64,000 nt of DNA from Talpa occidentalis (taxonomy: Eukaryota > Chordata > Mammalia > Eulipotyphla > Talpidae). The stretch spans positions 139,344,676-139,408,675 of the forward strand of contig NW_023604295.1 of NCBI RefSeq assembly GCF_014898055.3. Direction: 5' to 3'. The position numbers were made by a program, and so were the translations under genes. The notes under the pieces are model-generated. The model saw only the letters and a program-made list of their open reading frames with translations, ran no database searches and was not told where the DNA came from. Positions 1 through 12,370 of this stretch are shown here, one piece after another; within the stretch, counting starts at the first letter, position 1, and every line of letters starts with the position of its first letter.

Positions 1-1330
1 GCCCCCCGATCTAAAGGTTAGTTTATAGAGAAACACATGTTTTTTAAAGGTTGACTCGACACCTGTTCTTTCCTGGAAAAATAGGATTGTATAGACAAGA
101 CATACACTACCTTCCAGAAGAGATTTAAAAGAAAACTCACTTATTTCCCAGATAACCAATTCAGGAAACCATTGGTTGAAGAAGCCTGAGGGATCTTAGT
201 TAACTTTTAGATGCTGAAATGGTTGACTTTTCTTACATTATGGGTGACATCTGCAGGACTGGGTAGCCTTAATTTTGCAGCCACATACTTTCTTTGGTAT
301 GGCAAATGAAGACAGAAGACCAGTCTCCTGGGATCTGGGAGAGTTAAAAAAAATATTCTCAAATAACTTTTAGAGTGCAAACAAACTGACAGACATTACT
401 GTGTGTCTCACATACCACCACACATGCGTCCATGGTGTGATAGTGGATTTCCCCAGATGGCCTGACATCAGCACTAGCTTACTTTTAAGAGCAGAGTCGA
501 GCTCTCCCTCTCGAGGGAGGGTATTACTTTTTCTTAATTGTTTTTTCTGTTATCTCAGGATGTCCCACATGGTATTCTGACTACTTTAGAGGCCTGGGCA
601 ACTACACTCCATTCATCATCATCAGAGTGACATGAAATCTACACATTACATCCACTTAAGGGGTGTTTGGTTTTTCCTCTTTTATGTTGCAATTTAAATC
701 AGAGCAAATTTGGCACATTTTCAGTGCATTTTAGGTAGGTAGTTTCCACCTCTACTAAGTTATTGTTTATCATGACATAATAAATTTTATTCCATGGTAA
801 TAGACTTAAAAAATAAAACCTTAAAACAACCTGCATTCAAAGAGTAAAGTGTAACAGCAAATGATGTAATAACTAAACAAGCAAATGATATAATAATTAA
901 ACAATTACATATTATCCCAACTGTTCTTTCTCACATGGCTGGTCTTTTAATGCAGATGGTATTAATGCCAGATGAAAGCACAATAAAGTCACTATTGATA
1001 TTATTGACACTAAAATTAATAATAAATAATAATAAAAATAAATATAGGCTTGAAAACTCCAAAGAAAGCCTATCACATTTTATTCTAGTTAAAATTGAGG
1101 CTAGAATTGTTGATAGTACCTGTTTTCAGAGAGCCCATCCTTACCATTTGAGCTTTATTCCACTCATCATGGACTTAATAATGGAGACTGAAATGGAGAC
1201 TTAATAATTAGAGCTTAAAATTGGTATTTAAAAATATATTAAATTCTGGTTTTGGCTAGGGAGGAAATGAACATGAAAATGTGTTAAGACTATATTTGTC
1301 TTCATAATTTTTTTTTTTCTTTGCTGTGGA
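1..1330. other. Unassigned AT-rich sequence
   Basis: No gene or clear repeat is seen. There is an AAT-rich simple stretch near 1015-1045. The open frame at 935-1204 runs through it and has no domain or splice context. Confidence 0.6.
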
Positions 1331-1354
1331 TTCGTTGAAGCTTGAAGGTGCAAG

Positions 1355-1500
1355 TCTCCCGAATCCCAGCTCTGTTATTTATTACCTACTGACTACACTG
1401 TAACCATTGAAAACTCACTAACCATCCTGGCCCTACTTAACTTTTCTCTACATGATGGTTAATAATCCCTATAAATGTGGGTGACTATAGATAATGTAAC
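1355..1500 (+). mobile_element. Possible MIR SINE relic
   Basis: The order of short blocks resembles a MIR core: an 'aatcccagctctg' block, then a divergent middle, then a 'gatggttaataatccc' block. Divergence is high and the call is weak. Confidence 0.3.
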
Positions 1501-2860
1501 TTTCCTAATCTCCATTTTCTAGCCAACTTCTATTACTTCTTTGTAGAATCCTTCATTTTTCTTCTCATTGGTTCTTGATTAGTCTTCTGGGGTTGCATCT
1601 CTAAAATGCAAAATGCTTCTCCTTTTCTTTGTTCCTTTAATTTTGTACGACTGGAAGCTTGGGAAAGTTTGGTTTCCTTTCCCAAAGCCTTTCTAGCTGC
1701 GATATCGTCTTTAGAACCCTCATGGTCCTCATCTTCATTTCTTTGCATCTACAAATTCTGGCATCTACCTAATGCTGCTTTGGCCGTTCACTTGAGTCTT
1801 TTATGCATATCTCTTTCTTTTCTTAGCAATAGATTGCAAAAGCCTAGATTTGGGGCTCTTATATTTCCTCTCATTTCTCATGGCACCAAGCAGAGGGTTA
1901 TGTACCTGGATAGTCTCAAGAACAACCACATTAATATATCCTAAAATCAACAATCCTTTCATGACTTTATATAGAATAGTGCACACTGTAAATGCCTGTG
2001 CAGTCTCATTGCTTACACTAATTCTGTGCTAATTGTACAGAAGGACATAGGACCATGTTCAAAGGACCTACTAGCCTTTGCATTAAGCTAGCTCCATTTC
2101 TTGACCTGCATGAATTCCCATGAAAAAGAACAAAAATAGTCATTGTGGACTGAAGGGAAATGTGTTTTCCCCAAATGCAGATGTGCAAGTCCTTCCCCTG
2201 ACCCCAGAATGTGCGTGGGCTGTTGTATGTTGCTCAACAGCAGTTGACTTTGTCCTTATGTGAATGTCACACTGAGGCTCTGAGGCTACAAACCTCAACA
2301 GCATGTGCTGTCCTGAATACTCTAGATCACTGGCACACGATGGCATCTATGAGTCTAAACATATCTAGATATAATAAATAAGGACACAATGAAAATACAC
2401 CATCAAATGTCAACAGTGGTTCACCTGCTGAGGGCTTTCATGGTGAGTGGAGCTGGCGGGTCTGGAAGATGCTCGGTTGAGTCAGACAGCGCACTAGCGC
2501 AGCCATTCCAAACCCTGCGTGCTCAAGCTACATGTCATTAAAAAAATTCTTTCTTCAGCAATAAGTTAATCTTAGCTTACTATAAGGTTTTTCACTTTAT
2601 AAACTCTCCCATGTTCCAAACTTTTGACTCTTCTGTAACAGCACTTAGCTTAAAGCATAAATACCTTGTAACAGCTGTACAAAAATTTTTCTTACATCCT
2701 TGTCTAATGCTTTTGTTCCACTTGAAAAAAAAATGTGTGGTTTTTTTTTTTTTTTTTTTTTGCTCTTTAAAGTTTGTGTGAACCTAAGCCTGCACAGGTA
2801 GGGATCCCCATGCTGTCTTCCAGCTGCACAGCTCACCTTACTGGAGACTCTTTGGGGGCA
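1501..2860. other. Unassigned sequence, including a long T tract
   Basis: No supported gene. Overlapping short frames on both strands at 1533-1990 encode low-complexity, Lys/Glu-rich or Ser/Leu-rich peptides that I do not recognise. About 90 bases near 2450-2530 carry several CpGs in otherwise CpG-poor DNA, without a recognisable element. A run of about 20 T sits near 2740-2761. Confidence 0.5.
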
Positions 2861-2869
2861 ATGACTGCA

Positions 2870-3300
2870 TGCAACTGTCCTCTCCTCTGATAACAATGCC
2901 TTCTTCTGGAATGTTCCTTGTTTCCCCTGCAGTTTCCTTTTTTCATGCCTCTTCACAATCCCTCAGGAGTCCACTCCTCTGGGGCTGCCTCTAGGGACTC
3001 CTCAAGGACACTTGTTGAAGCTCTGACACGATCACCTCAAACACGATGTTGTTGATTTCCTCAACCGCCCACCTTGGAAAAGACATGAAAGTCTGGACGA
3101 ACCTCTTGAGTGTCTTCTTCCAGATGCCCCTCAGACAGTCCTTAGTGGCATCACCTCAAGTCCACAGGAAAGTCTTTGGTCTAATCATAGATATTGCACT
3201 TCTTCTTCGGATGCAGCAATAGCTCCCTCCTCAAGTGGTAGTCCTGAAAGCTCTCATGCCTTGAGCCATTGTTACTTCATCGAAGAGATGGTGTCTGGAG
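2870..3300 (-). pseudogene. Tigger-type (TcMar) DNA transposon transposase remnant
   Basis: Read on the minus strand, this stretch resembles the C-terminal part of Tigger/pogo-like transposases. A block at about 3271-3250 reads like the conserved 'MDQG' segment (here MAQGMRAF). After frameshifts, a block at about 3155-3000 reads ATKDCLRGIWKKTLKRFV followed by an acidic helix-like stretch, which matches the expected order in the family. At least three stops and several frame changes show it is dead. Family assignment is by recall of Tigger/TIGD protein organisation. A generic processed pseudogene is the alternative. Confidence 0.6.
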
Positions 3301-3334
3301 TTAAAAACACCACTTTGACATTGGGATTTCCTGT

Positions 3335-3482
3335 GTCTTAGCTTTTCGCCTGAGAAATGGAGGTAATAGTCACATCATTTCAGAAGAGTGGTATTGCCAT
3401 GAGAATTAAATGGATTTAAACATACTAGTGCTTAGAAAAGTCCTTGGTACATAGCGATGAATAAATTCTAGCTGTTGTTGAT
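3335..3482 (+). mobile_element. MIR SINE relic
   Basis: It contains the MIR 3' half in order: a 'gagaaatggaggtaatagt' block (the 'tgtaaaatggggataataat' part), 'gagaattaaatgga', and 'gcttagaaaagtccttggt' followed by 'aataaattctagctgttg'. This is an ancient, non-functional mammal-wide repeat. Confidence 0.8.
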
Positions 3483-4490
3483 ATTTAATATTTTAGTTGA
3501 AGTTATTTAAATTTGAAGACCATAAATTTGATGTTATATGAATTGAGTTCTAGTAACCCAACTAAATACATTTTAGCTCTAGAATTTAAGGTCACAGTGC
3601 TTTTAAAACTTATTTCTAATATATGAAAATTTTGAAGTTTTTAATCACTTTATTGTATATCTACTAACACACACATCTTTTTAATCAAGAACAAGTATCC
3701 TATTAGCACTTTGCTTTCCAGGGAAAACACACTTTCATATGCATTGTCAAGTTTCCTGGGGCTCCTGAGTCCCCTTTATTTGGATACCTCAGTTGGTGGG
3801 TCTTGAACTATCTAGTTGAATTAATGAGGCAAACTGGGTATGTAGTCCAGAGCTGACGAATGACCTAAAAAATGATTTCAATTGAATATTTTTCTTTTTT
3901 TTTTATCCATGGTTTCCTCCTAAATTAGTGCTATAAAACCAAGGACACACTTTCAAAGGCATTTCTGTGATTTGAGATTATTGCTGCTACTGCCCTTAGA
4001 TTTTTTTTCCCCAAGGGGGTTACAGCTCCAACTGCCTCTACATATCTTGAGCAGCTAATCTGTTACAATATGCTAATAAGCTTTAATATGGTATGGTCTT
4101 GTGTTTATAAGCACAAACCTTATTGTAAATGTCAAAATAATTCAGATCTTAATATATCCCCTGTAGTGATACATTAATAAGGGCCAGAGGAGCAAGCACT
4201 GTAGGTAGTTGTTTCTTAATGGACAAGGATCTTTTTGCTATTTGATTTGGAGATCAAAACCCAGAGAGACAATAAATAGCCAGCATTTTAATTTCAGAAT
4301 GTGATATTTGCTCTCCCCACAGCAGGAGAGAATTTCCCTTGAAAAGCTTCATTTATTAATCGACCATGACAGTCCCAAGGACATGATAGATTTTTTTTTA
4401 CTCATAATTGTCAAATGAGTGAATGAATGAATTATATTCATCTTTGTGTTATATGCTATAGTTGCAAAAGTGATCTTTGAGTTCATCCAG
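3483..4490. other. Unassigned AT-rich sequence
   Basis: I see no gene, structured repeat or strong motif. The 131-codon minus frame starting at 4744 overlaps the neighbouring MIR and has no domain. Confidence 0.55.
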
Positions 4491-4605
4491 CCTTGCAGAT
4501 GTTTTGCAGATGAGACAATTGAGAAACAAGGTTGCAAGTCCATGGCCATGACTGAGTCAGACCTAGGACCCAATTCATTTGACTCAAAGCCCAACTTTAA
4601 TTTTA
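4490..4605 (-). mobile_element. MIR SINE relic
   Basis: In reverse orientation it shows the MIR blocks 'gcagatgagacaattgag', a 'caagtccatggcca' block and 'gactcaaagccc', in the expected order and spacing. Confidence 0.7.
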
Positions 4606-4945
4606 ATTTTAAAACATCCATACATATGATTTGAAGAAAGGCATCTAGTTGTTCGACTTTACTACATTTTACTAGATATAGAATTTTGGAGAAAAATACA
4701 GAAAATACAAAATGGGTATAATGAATTTGGTATTTATCTAACAAAAAGATCTCTGAATATAACTAGCACCATTTTCTTAACCTTTACTCAGCAGCCACTA
4801 CCTCTTATTTTTGTATTTCTTCATGAATTGGCTTCTGTAGAACCTGGGGTCACTCTCCTAAATCAAAACAGCTTAAAACAAAATACTCCTTAGTTGGAAA
4901 ACTCGACTCTTGACAAAAACTCAACTAATCTGTACTTCCTCCTGC

Positions 4946-4963
4946 TACCACCAGGAGGCAGCA
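4946..4963 (+). promoter_or_regulatory. Candidate CTCF-binding motif
   Basis: TACCACCAGGAGGCAGCA matches the CTCF core (CCACCAGGGGGCGC type) at most informative positions. It lies in a non-repeat stretch that is locally less AT-rich and is followed within about 100 bp by a TGACATCA element. The motif is seen directly; occupancy is inference. Confidence 0.4.
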
Positions 4964-7232
4964 CGGTCAAGCGAGTCAATCTGCCTTCTTGATTTATAAT
5001 AAAACTGACAAGGAGCAAAGTGTATATTGACTCGATTTATGTGATCCCAAATGACATCACCTCACCTCACTTGTGAAAAGGTTTAAATTTGGGGGCAGAG
5101 TGGCATGAGAGAGCACAGCTTCAAGCAGCTAGTGATGGGGAAGCAGAACTGGATGATCACACCATCACCTCCAGGTTAGAAAGACCCATGTTCTGTGACT
5201 CTCCATTTCAATTAGATCAGACAGCCAATCCCTGGAAGAAGTCTTCTTTCAGGGGGCATTAGGGTTTAGAGGAAATATTAGGAGTTTGGCATGAGAAGGC
5301 CCAGCTTTTCCCTAGCTAGAAGGCTTTCATCTGTCTTGGCCTTGATTTTATAATGCGCAAAGTAGAAAGATTTGTCAATGTGGATTGTCTCCCTACAGTG
5401 TCTTTACTGAGCTAATACACTATGCTTCTAAGAGAGATGGGCAAGAAAAAAATGTGAAACCACCTACAGCAGTAAGACAGACAGGCGACTGCATGTTTCC
5501 ATGTAGTTTTAACTCTGATACCAGAAAACTAATGGCTGAGTCAAAACACATCAGTTCTTAGACTGGAATGATCCAGTCAGAATGCAGACTCAGTCTTGAT
5601 ACATCTCTAGAAGGTACCTCCTTTACCTCCTATCTAGTCTTTGAGGAAAATGGATGGAAGATCATTTCTTATATTTAAAAAACTGGCAGGCTGCCTCCTG
5701 GAGATGTGTAGCTGCTGTGATTGACAACTGATTTCAGATACATATTTTCATTGCTTTGGGTAGGTGTGAGCAGATATTAAATTAATTGCTGAATGCTATG
5801 GAATGAAAGAGAAGTAGGAATTTGCTACTTGCGTGATGTCTAAAGGTCTTAAAGGAACCGTTTGTAATGAATATTGGCTAAATATCATAACAGTCTAAGT
5901 GAAGGTTTCTTTTTATATACAAAGGAGACTGGGAATTAAATTGGAGGCCTTTTAAACTGAATGTGTGCTAGTTTGGGGGTAAGTGAATTGCTATTGAAAA
6001 TTTTGCTTTATTGCCAGTGACTTTATTTATGTCAGCTGAAAGTTTATTTGTTAATAGTTCTCTTGTGAAAATGAGTTATGTCTGCTTTAAATCGATTCTC
6101 TGTTATTTATTTACCAAAGCTTTACATCCATTATGGTTTTTATTTATGATTTTTATTGTTATTCTTACTTTCAATTTGGAAAACTGATGTGCAAAATATG
6201 AAGGATTTGGACAGAAATGTAAAGGCATATTATGCACTGACTTTCCTAAAGTATGTGCTTTCAGGCTTAATTTGGAGTTTTGACTATTTTTCAAGGTAAT
6301 TAACATATAGAAGTTTGGAGGACCAAAAATCAAATGCTTCCTTCTCTTTCCATTAGGGAATACTTGATTCCATTAAGGTAAGACAGTTTTCTATTGAGGT
6401 AAGGCAATATATTCAACTGATAGCCAAATGTAAAACTAACTTCTCTTTCTGTTATTGACCTTCTTGGAAGCCAGTAGCATTTGCCAAAATATAATTTGGA
6501 CTTTTCATTTTGGTTTCCCAATGTATAAAAATGGAGGTGATTGTATCATGGATGTTTTTTCTTCATGGTTGTAAAGACCCTGAAATACTAACTTTTCCAA
6601 CTGGCAGTAGGATCCACTTTGATAACATTTGCTCTGGTTTCCTGGCCAGTCTTTCCAAGCCAGATCCCCAGGACTGACCAGCTGACCAGCCAGCAGAGAA
6701 GACTCTGTGTGGTTCCTGTGCACGGAGTCTTGTGGAGAATCACCTAATGGTTGTAAGAAAATTACAATGGGTGGGAGGCATTCCCAAAGTATTGATAGCA
6801 TGATAAACAGATAACATAGTATACAAAAAGCATTAGGTTAATGCTTGAGTGTCACTGAGTTTACAATTATGAGGTAATCAGAAAGAAAGAGAGCGTTTGT
6901 CTTCCTTATTAGCTGAGGTGAGACTTGATATACTCTATTTGCCCATCAGCCCGTTAAGACTGACGATCAGGGCATTGTTCTTCAACAACTAAACTATGAA
7001 ATGTGTTGGTAGGGGATGATTATAGGACCCTATTCACCTTTACAGACAACATGTCTTGGTTCTTAATCTTAGATCCACAGCAAAGTCAGTACTGATGTAC
7101 AAGATTCAGAGTTCATTCTTCATCTCACTTTCCAGGTTGTATGAAAAATTTCAAGCTTGAAGGTAGATGTTGAAATTTACAGTTGTTAACAGGTAGATGA
7201 AATAAGCTAGCATGCCTTTATTGGTGTGATCA
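4964..7232. other. Unassigned sequence
   Basis: No gene or confident repeat. Several minus-strand frames of 60-100 codons (6103-6801) have no recognisable domain, signal or splice context. Confidence 0.55.
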
Positions 7233-7244
7233 TAGATATTTTTG

Positions 7245-7512
7245 AAGATTTATTTATGCATACAAGAGCTGGGGTGTAGGCCAGAGGTGTGGGGGGAGGT
7301 GTGAGAGGATTCACCAGAGACAGAGTGGGGAGCTGAACAGGTGCATGTACTGAAATACACTGCTAAGGGAAGCAGCGGGTGAGACAGGAGAGGTCTGCTG
7401 TACCATGTGGGTCAGCATCCTGGCAGGGCATTGAACTCATGCTGCAGTGGCTGCCTGTAGCTTCATCGTCCTGAGACTTAGCCCCTTGCACCACCAGGGA
7501 AGCCTCTTATTG
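7245..7512 (-). mobile_element. tRNA-derived SINE, older subfamily
   Basis: Full-length reverse copy: the A/T-rich tail at the left, the body with the shared 'cactgct...gggaagcagcgggtgagacagg' core, and the tRNA-like head ending 'caccaccagggaagcc' at the right. Flanks TAGATATTTTTG (7233-7244) and TAGATGTTTTTG (7513-7524) are a target-site duplication with one mismatch. Confidence 0.9.
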
Positions 7513-7524
7513 TAGATGTTTTTG

Positions 7525-8555
7525 TTATTTTGTTGTTGTTACAATGTTTCTTCTATCATCACAGTGGTTGGGCATGTTGAGTATAACTTGAAAATCATCA
7601 TGATTCAAGAAACAAGCTAATTAATCTCCTCCCCCATAAAACAAAGAAAACAAACAAACAAATAAAACATGCCAGCATGTCTTTCTGTTGGGTCTGTCCC
7701 TCTGCTGGCTTCCTGGGGTTTGACACCTGCCGTTTTATCCCTAAGTCAACTTAGGAACGCTGGCAGGTCACAGCTGCCTCTTCAAAATTATGCTCCTGTT
7801 CTTCTGTCCCATTTCAAAAGGACTGACTATTGCTATCTGTTGCTTTTCCCACTTGCTAAGAAGCTGACAAAAAAAAAAAGGTCTCTATTTGGATTCTTCA
7901 GTTTTGAATATTCTTTTAAGAAACACAAACCTTTTTCTTCTAGATGTGCAGTATACACACAGAGTTCTTTCCCAAAGTATAATCTTTTCTATGATATAAC
8001 ACAAACCCTTGGGCAAATGTTTGGGATTGATTAGAAGACAGACAATATGCACCACATTATGTCACACTCCATAAATAGTATTTTTTTTGGCCAATGAATG
8101 TGAATGCTGTTGCGATTTGATTTTTAAATTTACTTTTTTTCAGCTACTAATAAAAGATTGGACTCAGTGTTTTCATGTTACATTTAGATCATTAAGAAGA
8201 AAAAAGGACAGCCAGACTATCAATCCAGCAGGGGAAACCGCTGAGTATTTGAGGAACCTGCTGACAGCGCTCTGGAGATGGCCTAATCGGAGATTAGCAT
8301 GGCTTATTCCTAAGAGTTTGCTCTGTCCAAAATCTTCGTATACTCAAGTTTATGGGGGAGTAACTTTTACTAATGATGTTGGATAGCAGAACCCCATATT
8401 TTCCATGTTAAAAGTTAACATTTTCTCATATCATCCCTTATAAAATCAAGAACATAGCAACAAACTTTAATTTGATGAAGTCATTTCTATAGATAAGACA
8501 GTACACACACATCACATTCCAAAGATCTGCTATAGGAATGGAGACTCCAGATCCA
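7525..8555. other. Unassigned sequence
   Basis: Two + frames (7669-8034, 121 codons; 8087-8386, 99 codons) have no recognisable domain. A polypyrimidine tract plus CAG near 8135-8145 looks like an acceptor, but no convincing exon follows. Confidence 0.5.
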
Positions 8556-8870
8556 CACTGTCCAAAGGAAATATAATGTCAGCCACTTTGGTAATTCTGA
8601 ATTTTCTTTTCATCACACTTAAAAAAGTAAAAAGAAATAGGGCAAGTTAATTTTAATGATGCATTTTGTTTAAAATATAGTAAATGTATCCAATTGCTAT
8701 TTTAAAATATAGTAAATATAATATAAAATCATACATGTGATATATTATATTCTTTTCTTCGATGATCCAGAATGTATTTTACATGTATAGGACACCTTCA
8801 AAACTAGTGACATTTTAAATGTGCAATAAATATTTGCTTGTATCTAATAGAGCTACTGAATCGGACAGCA
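8556..8870. mobile_element. Non-autonomous hAT/Charlie-like DNA transposon relic
   Basis: The ends are inverted: CACTGTCC... at the left and ...GGACAGCA at the right, about 315 bp apart. The interior has the familiar 'ggaaatataatgtcagccac' and 'aaaaaagtaaaaagaaatag' blocks of a mammalian MER-type element that starts CTGTCCAATAGAAATATAATG. I saw no intact 8-bp target duplication. I do not assign the exact family name. Confidence 0.7.
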
Positions 8871-10394
8871 TATTTCTAGAGGAATGTTTCACTGTTATGT
8901 CTCATATAGAGCTGCTTTTAAAAAGCAGTTATTTCTGAAAGGTTTGGCTAGTGCTGGATGGCATCTGGATGACTGTATTCTTTTAAAAACACTTAGGAGT
9001 CTCTCCCTCAGAGAGAGTGAGTTATTCCATTAAGGCAGAAGTTCACAATTTGGTAAGTTATAAGAATCCTTCCTCTTCAAGTATGGCCATAAAGATGAAA
9101 GTTACTTGAATTACCTCAATAATTGTTTACTTTTAGAAGTAATATTTCAAGATAAAACTTAAGCATTTAGTATCTCTAATATTATTTCAATCAAGTTGTT
9201 ACTACTTTTAAGAATTTATATATCTTAGGAGACTTGAAATAGTTTTCCAAAATTTAGGTTATTCCCTTCGAGAATTCACTGTAATAGAACTTGACATGGT
9301 GATCCATTTAAATATGTAAAGGATCATATTTTTTTGTGCAAAGTTAATTTGTATAGCAACAGATTTAAATATAATCTAAAGAGATAGTACAGTAGTATAC
9401 ATAGAGAGTAAAATATATCCCTGCTTTCTATGGAAATAAAAGTAGTACGTTAAGTGGTGAAATTCCCTAGGAACACCACACAACTTAACAACTTATGCTT
9501 GCCAAGTAGCATGACCTCTTTAAAAGCTCTCATCTCATTTCCAAAAGGAAATAGAAAATCAATGAAAACATCAGCAAGTAAAGTAAGCCAGGTGCTTCAA
9601 AGAGGAAATAGAAAATCAATAAACACCCAGCAAAGTACGTTCTATGGTAATATTTGTAAAGAAAATTAATATATATTAGAAGGAGAAAGTGTGTATATGT
9701 ATAATGTACAGAATCACTTAATGCAAACTATTATAGAACCATTAATCCATCAGAGGCTTTGTGCTTAGATCTTTTTCTTGGTTTGCTTTTGATGCAGAGA
9801 GGGTGAGAATGAACATTAATGCTTCGTGATATAATTAGTTTTGGGATACATTATTGTAATTTAGATTGTATTCTTCTTCTGCTGTATTACTTGAATTGAA
9901 ATTTGATACAAAACTAGCTAAAAGATGCTGAAACCTAGGTGTTTCATTGTCACCCTCATTCTAGTATTTACGTGATTTTCACCAAATGTTACACTGGGAT
10001 TTTTCTGCCTTGTTTAGTTATAATATGAATCTTACCACTATTTTATCCACATATTTGAAAGACATAGTGTTAGCTTTCCTGGAAGTCTTCATATATTTAT
10101 AGAACAGGCTTAACATAGAAAAAGAATCTAATTCATTTGAAATAGCTTTTAATCTATATAATTTATAATGACTTTTAAATCACCTCTAGATATTTCAAAA
10201 TGGTAAAACCTTTCAAATTATGAAATTGCATTCTAAGTTTAATGTAGATATCATTTTTAGTTACTTTGATACACTAGGATGGGCAATAAAATAAATGTAT
10301 CCTGAAAAGATTTTTTAAATCCCATTTTAATCAAGAAAATGTGAGATATTAAGGAGGGGATTATATGCCTATTAAAATAAAATTTAAAGCTGCA
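8871..10394. other. Unassigned AT-rich sequence
   Basis: No gene or clear interspersed repeat. A local duplication of AGGAAATAGAAAATCAAT occurs at 9546-9563 and 9603-9620. Confidence 0.55.
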
Positions 10395-11515
10395 TTTAAT
10401 TTTTAAAATAAACTTCATTTTAGAGCCATTTTATATTTACAGAAAATTATAAAGATAGTACAGGGAGGTCCATATGCCCCACACCCTGTTTCAATATAAA
10501 AACATTTTAGAAAAACATTTAAAAGAAATTTATCTTTATTAAAATAAAGATTTTTTAATATGTTATATTAATGTGATAGGTTTGTTAGAATTATTGAACC
10601 AGCTTCAATTCATTACTTAAATGTCTATACTTTATTTGCATATTTATTCCCTTTCTTTTTCTGTTCCAAGCTTCCATCCAGGAGCCCTTCATGCATTGGC
10701 TGTCATGTTTCTATAAACTTCTCCTGGCTGTGACAGCTTCAGCCTTTCTTGGTTTTGGTGACTTTTGGCAGTTTTGAGAAATACTGCTCAGATATTTTAT
10801 AGATTGTCCCTCAGTTGGGATTGTCTGCTCTTTTTGTCATGGTTAGAATGGAATCAGGTGTTTTGAGGAGGAAAACTAAAGATAGTTAGCCATTTTCATC
10901 ACAGCACAAGTGCACACTCCCAGTGTAATTTAGCACTCTACATGCAGACTGAGAATTACCTGAGAATAACTCTTGACAGTTTACTCCACTATAAAATTAC
11001 TCTCCCCCTTCCCATTCCACACTGTGTTCTTCAGATATGGCACAATGGCCAGCCCAAACTTAAGGGGAGAGGATTTATGCTCCACGTTCTAGAAGGTGGA
11101 ATATATATAAATCATTAGGAATTCTTCAGCATAGGAGATAGATCCCTTCTCATTCATTCATTCATTCATGACCATATGGACTTGTGAATATTTATTTTAT
11201 ACTTTGGGATATAATCCAATACTGTCATTTATTTTCTTGCTCAAATTGTCCTAGCTTCAGCTCTTCCCATTGGCGCCTATGTTCCTTTAACTACTCACAC
11301 GTCATCATTGTGGCTTTTACATTTTTTAAAAAATGTTTGAGCTCTTTGTTTTTGCAGCACAGGATGCCCCAAACCCTTCTTACCCTCTTGTATATTTGCA
11401 CCATCCATCCTTAAATCAGCCCTTTCTCCAAGGATCCCTCATTTCTTTTGGTTCAGATCCCATGAGAAAGTACTATCTGGGCATCCTGTGACTTGCTACA
11501 ACCATATGCAGTGAT
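10395..11515 (-). mobile_element. Ancient L1 3' end (L1M-type), antisense
   Basis: The + strand reads as the reverse complement of an old L1 3' UTR. Blocks in order are 'atttacagaaaattataaag' with 'agtacagggaggtccatatg', 'gattgtccctcagttgggat', 'cccaaacttaaggggagagg', 'atactttgggatataatcca', and 'cagccctttctccaagga'. No coding capacity remains. Confidence 0.8.
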
Positions 11516-12104
11516 TTCCTGGCTCAGCTGCCAGCACACACATCATGTCTTTTACTGGTTCTTTGTTTCCTGTGATTTTTCCCACATCCACTCATAGACA
11601 GGCTATCTCATTAATATTTTATAATATTCTTTAATAGGCTGTACAGCAGCCTATTGTTTTTGTGGGTGGAGTCATTATTTGCCTATTTTTGTTTCATTTG
11701 GGTGACATTTTATTTTTTAACCAGACAGATCTATTAGAGATAATGGCCATTTAACATACAAAGGGTAATAATAGAGGTTTGCACCAGTTTTTATGGGAGC
11801 ACAGAATGAGGAAAATTAGCTGAACCTGTGAAGTTCATCTGATGAATAAAGTGTTTAAAGTAATGAGCAAATCCCAAGTCCCTGTTTTTTTGACCTTGTC
11901 ATTATTTGGACTCTTTTTACAAAAGAAGATTTAGTCACTCACTCTTGTGGTACCAGGCACAATTTTAAGAACTGTGATAGGGTGTTGCTGCCCCAAAGGT
12001 AAACACTTATGCCTCAGTTTTTGAGAACCATTGTCTAAGGAGCTTTGGTTCTTACATGACTCTTGATGGTTGATTGACTTGATATAGAATTTATGTTTTA
12101 GTTT
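11516..12104. other. Unassigned sequence
   Basis: There may be a short MIR-like fragment near 11945-11975 ('taccaggcacaattttaaga'), but it is too short to call. Otherwise nothing is recognised. Confidence 0.45.
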
Positions 12105-12370
12105 TTGCTGAGGTAACAAAAAAATGGCAAAATCTCAGCGTCTTACTTCCACAAACACTTATACCTGCTTGGTTGAGGGGTGGGGGGGGGGTCTGCGTGT
12201 CCCCTCACTCTGAAGGCTGAGATTGTAGAGCCTCCTCAGGTAGCTGATGCTGGTCTCTTGAGCAGAGTAAGAGCAAAGACAGGCATTACCCACTGCAGCC
12301 TGTGCTCAAAGCCCAGTCAGGAGTCAGATAGTTTCACACAGGCCTCCAGCAGCACAGGGCAAATTACATG
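12105..12370 (+). mobile_element. Ancient MER-type interspersed repeat (unnamed)
   Basis: The opening 'gctgaggtaacaaaa...aaaatctcagcgtctta' is the common mammalian motif 'gctgtaacaaa...aaatctcagtggctta'. It shares this layout with 18745-19150 and 38955-39470. A G-rich run lies at about 12177-12190. The class (DNA element or LTR) is not resolved. Confidence 0.5.

Noticed and set aside
1533..1986. Charged minus-strand frames as a pseudogene or small gene
   Set aside because: No parent protein recognised, frames overlap on both strands, and no other gene signal is present.
4349..4744. 131-codon minus-strand frame
   Set aside because: Overlaps a MIR relic; low-information composition and no splice or promoter context.
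7669..8386. Two adjacent + frames (121 and 99 codons)
   Set aside because: No recognisable domain, no splice signals that define an exon, and length expected by chance in this amount of sequence.
12177..12190. G-rich run as a G-quadruplex regulatory site
   Set aside because: It is a single G run with one interruption inside an old repeat; four separate G tracts at good spacing are not seen.
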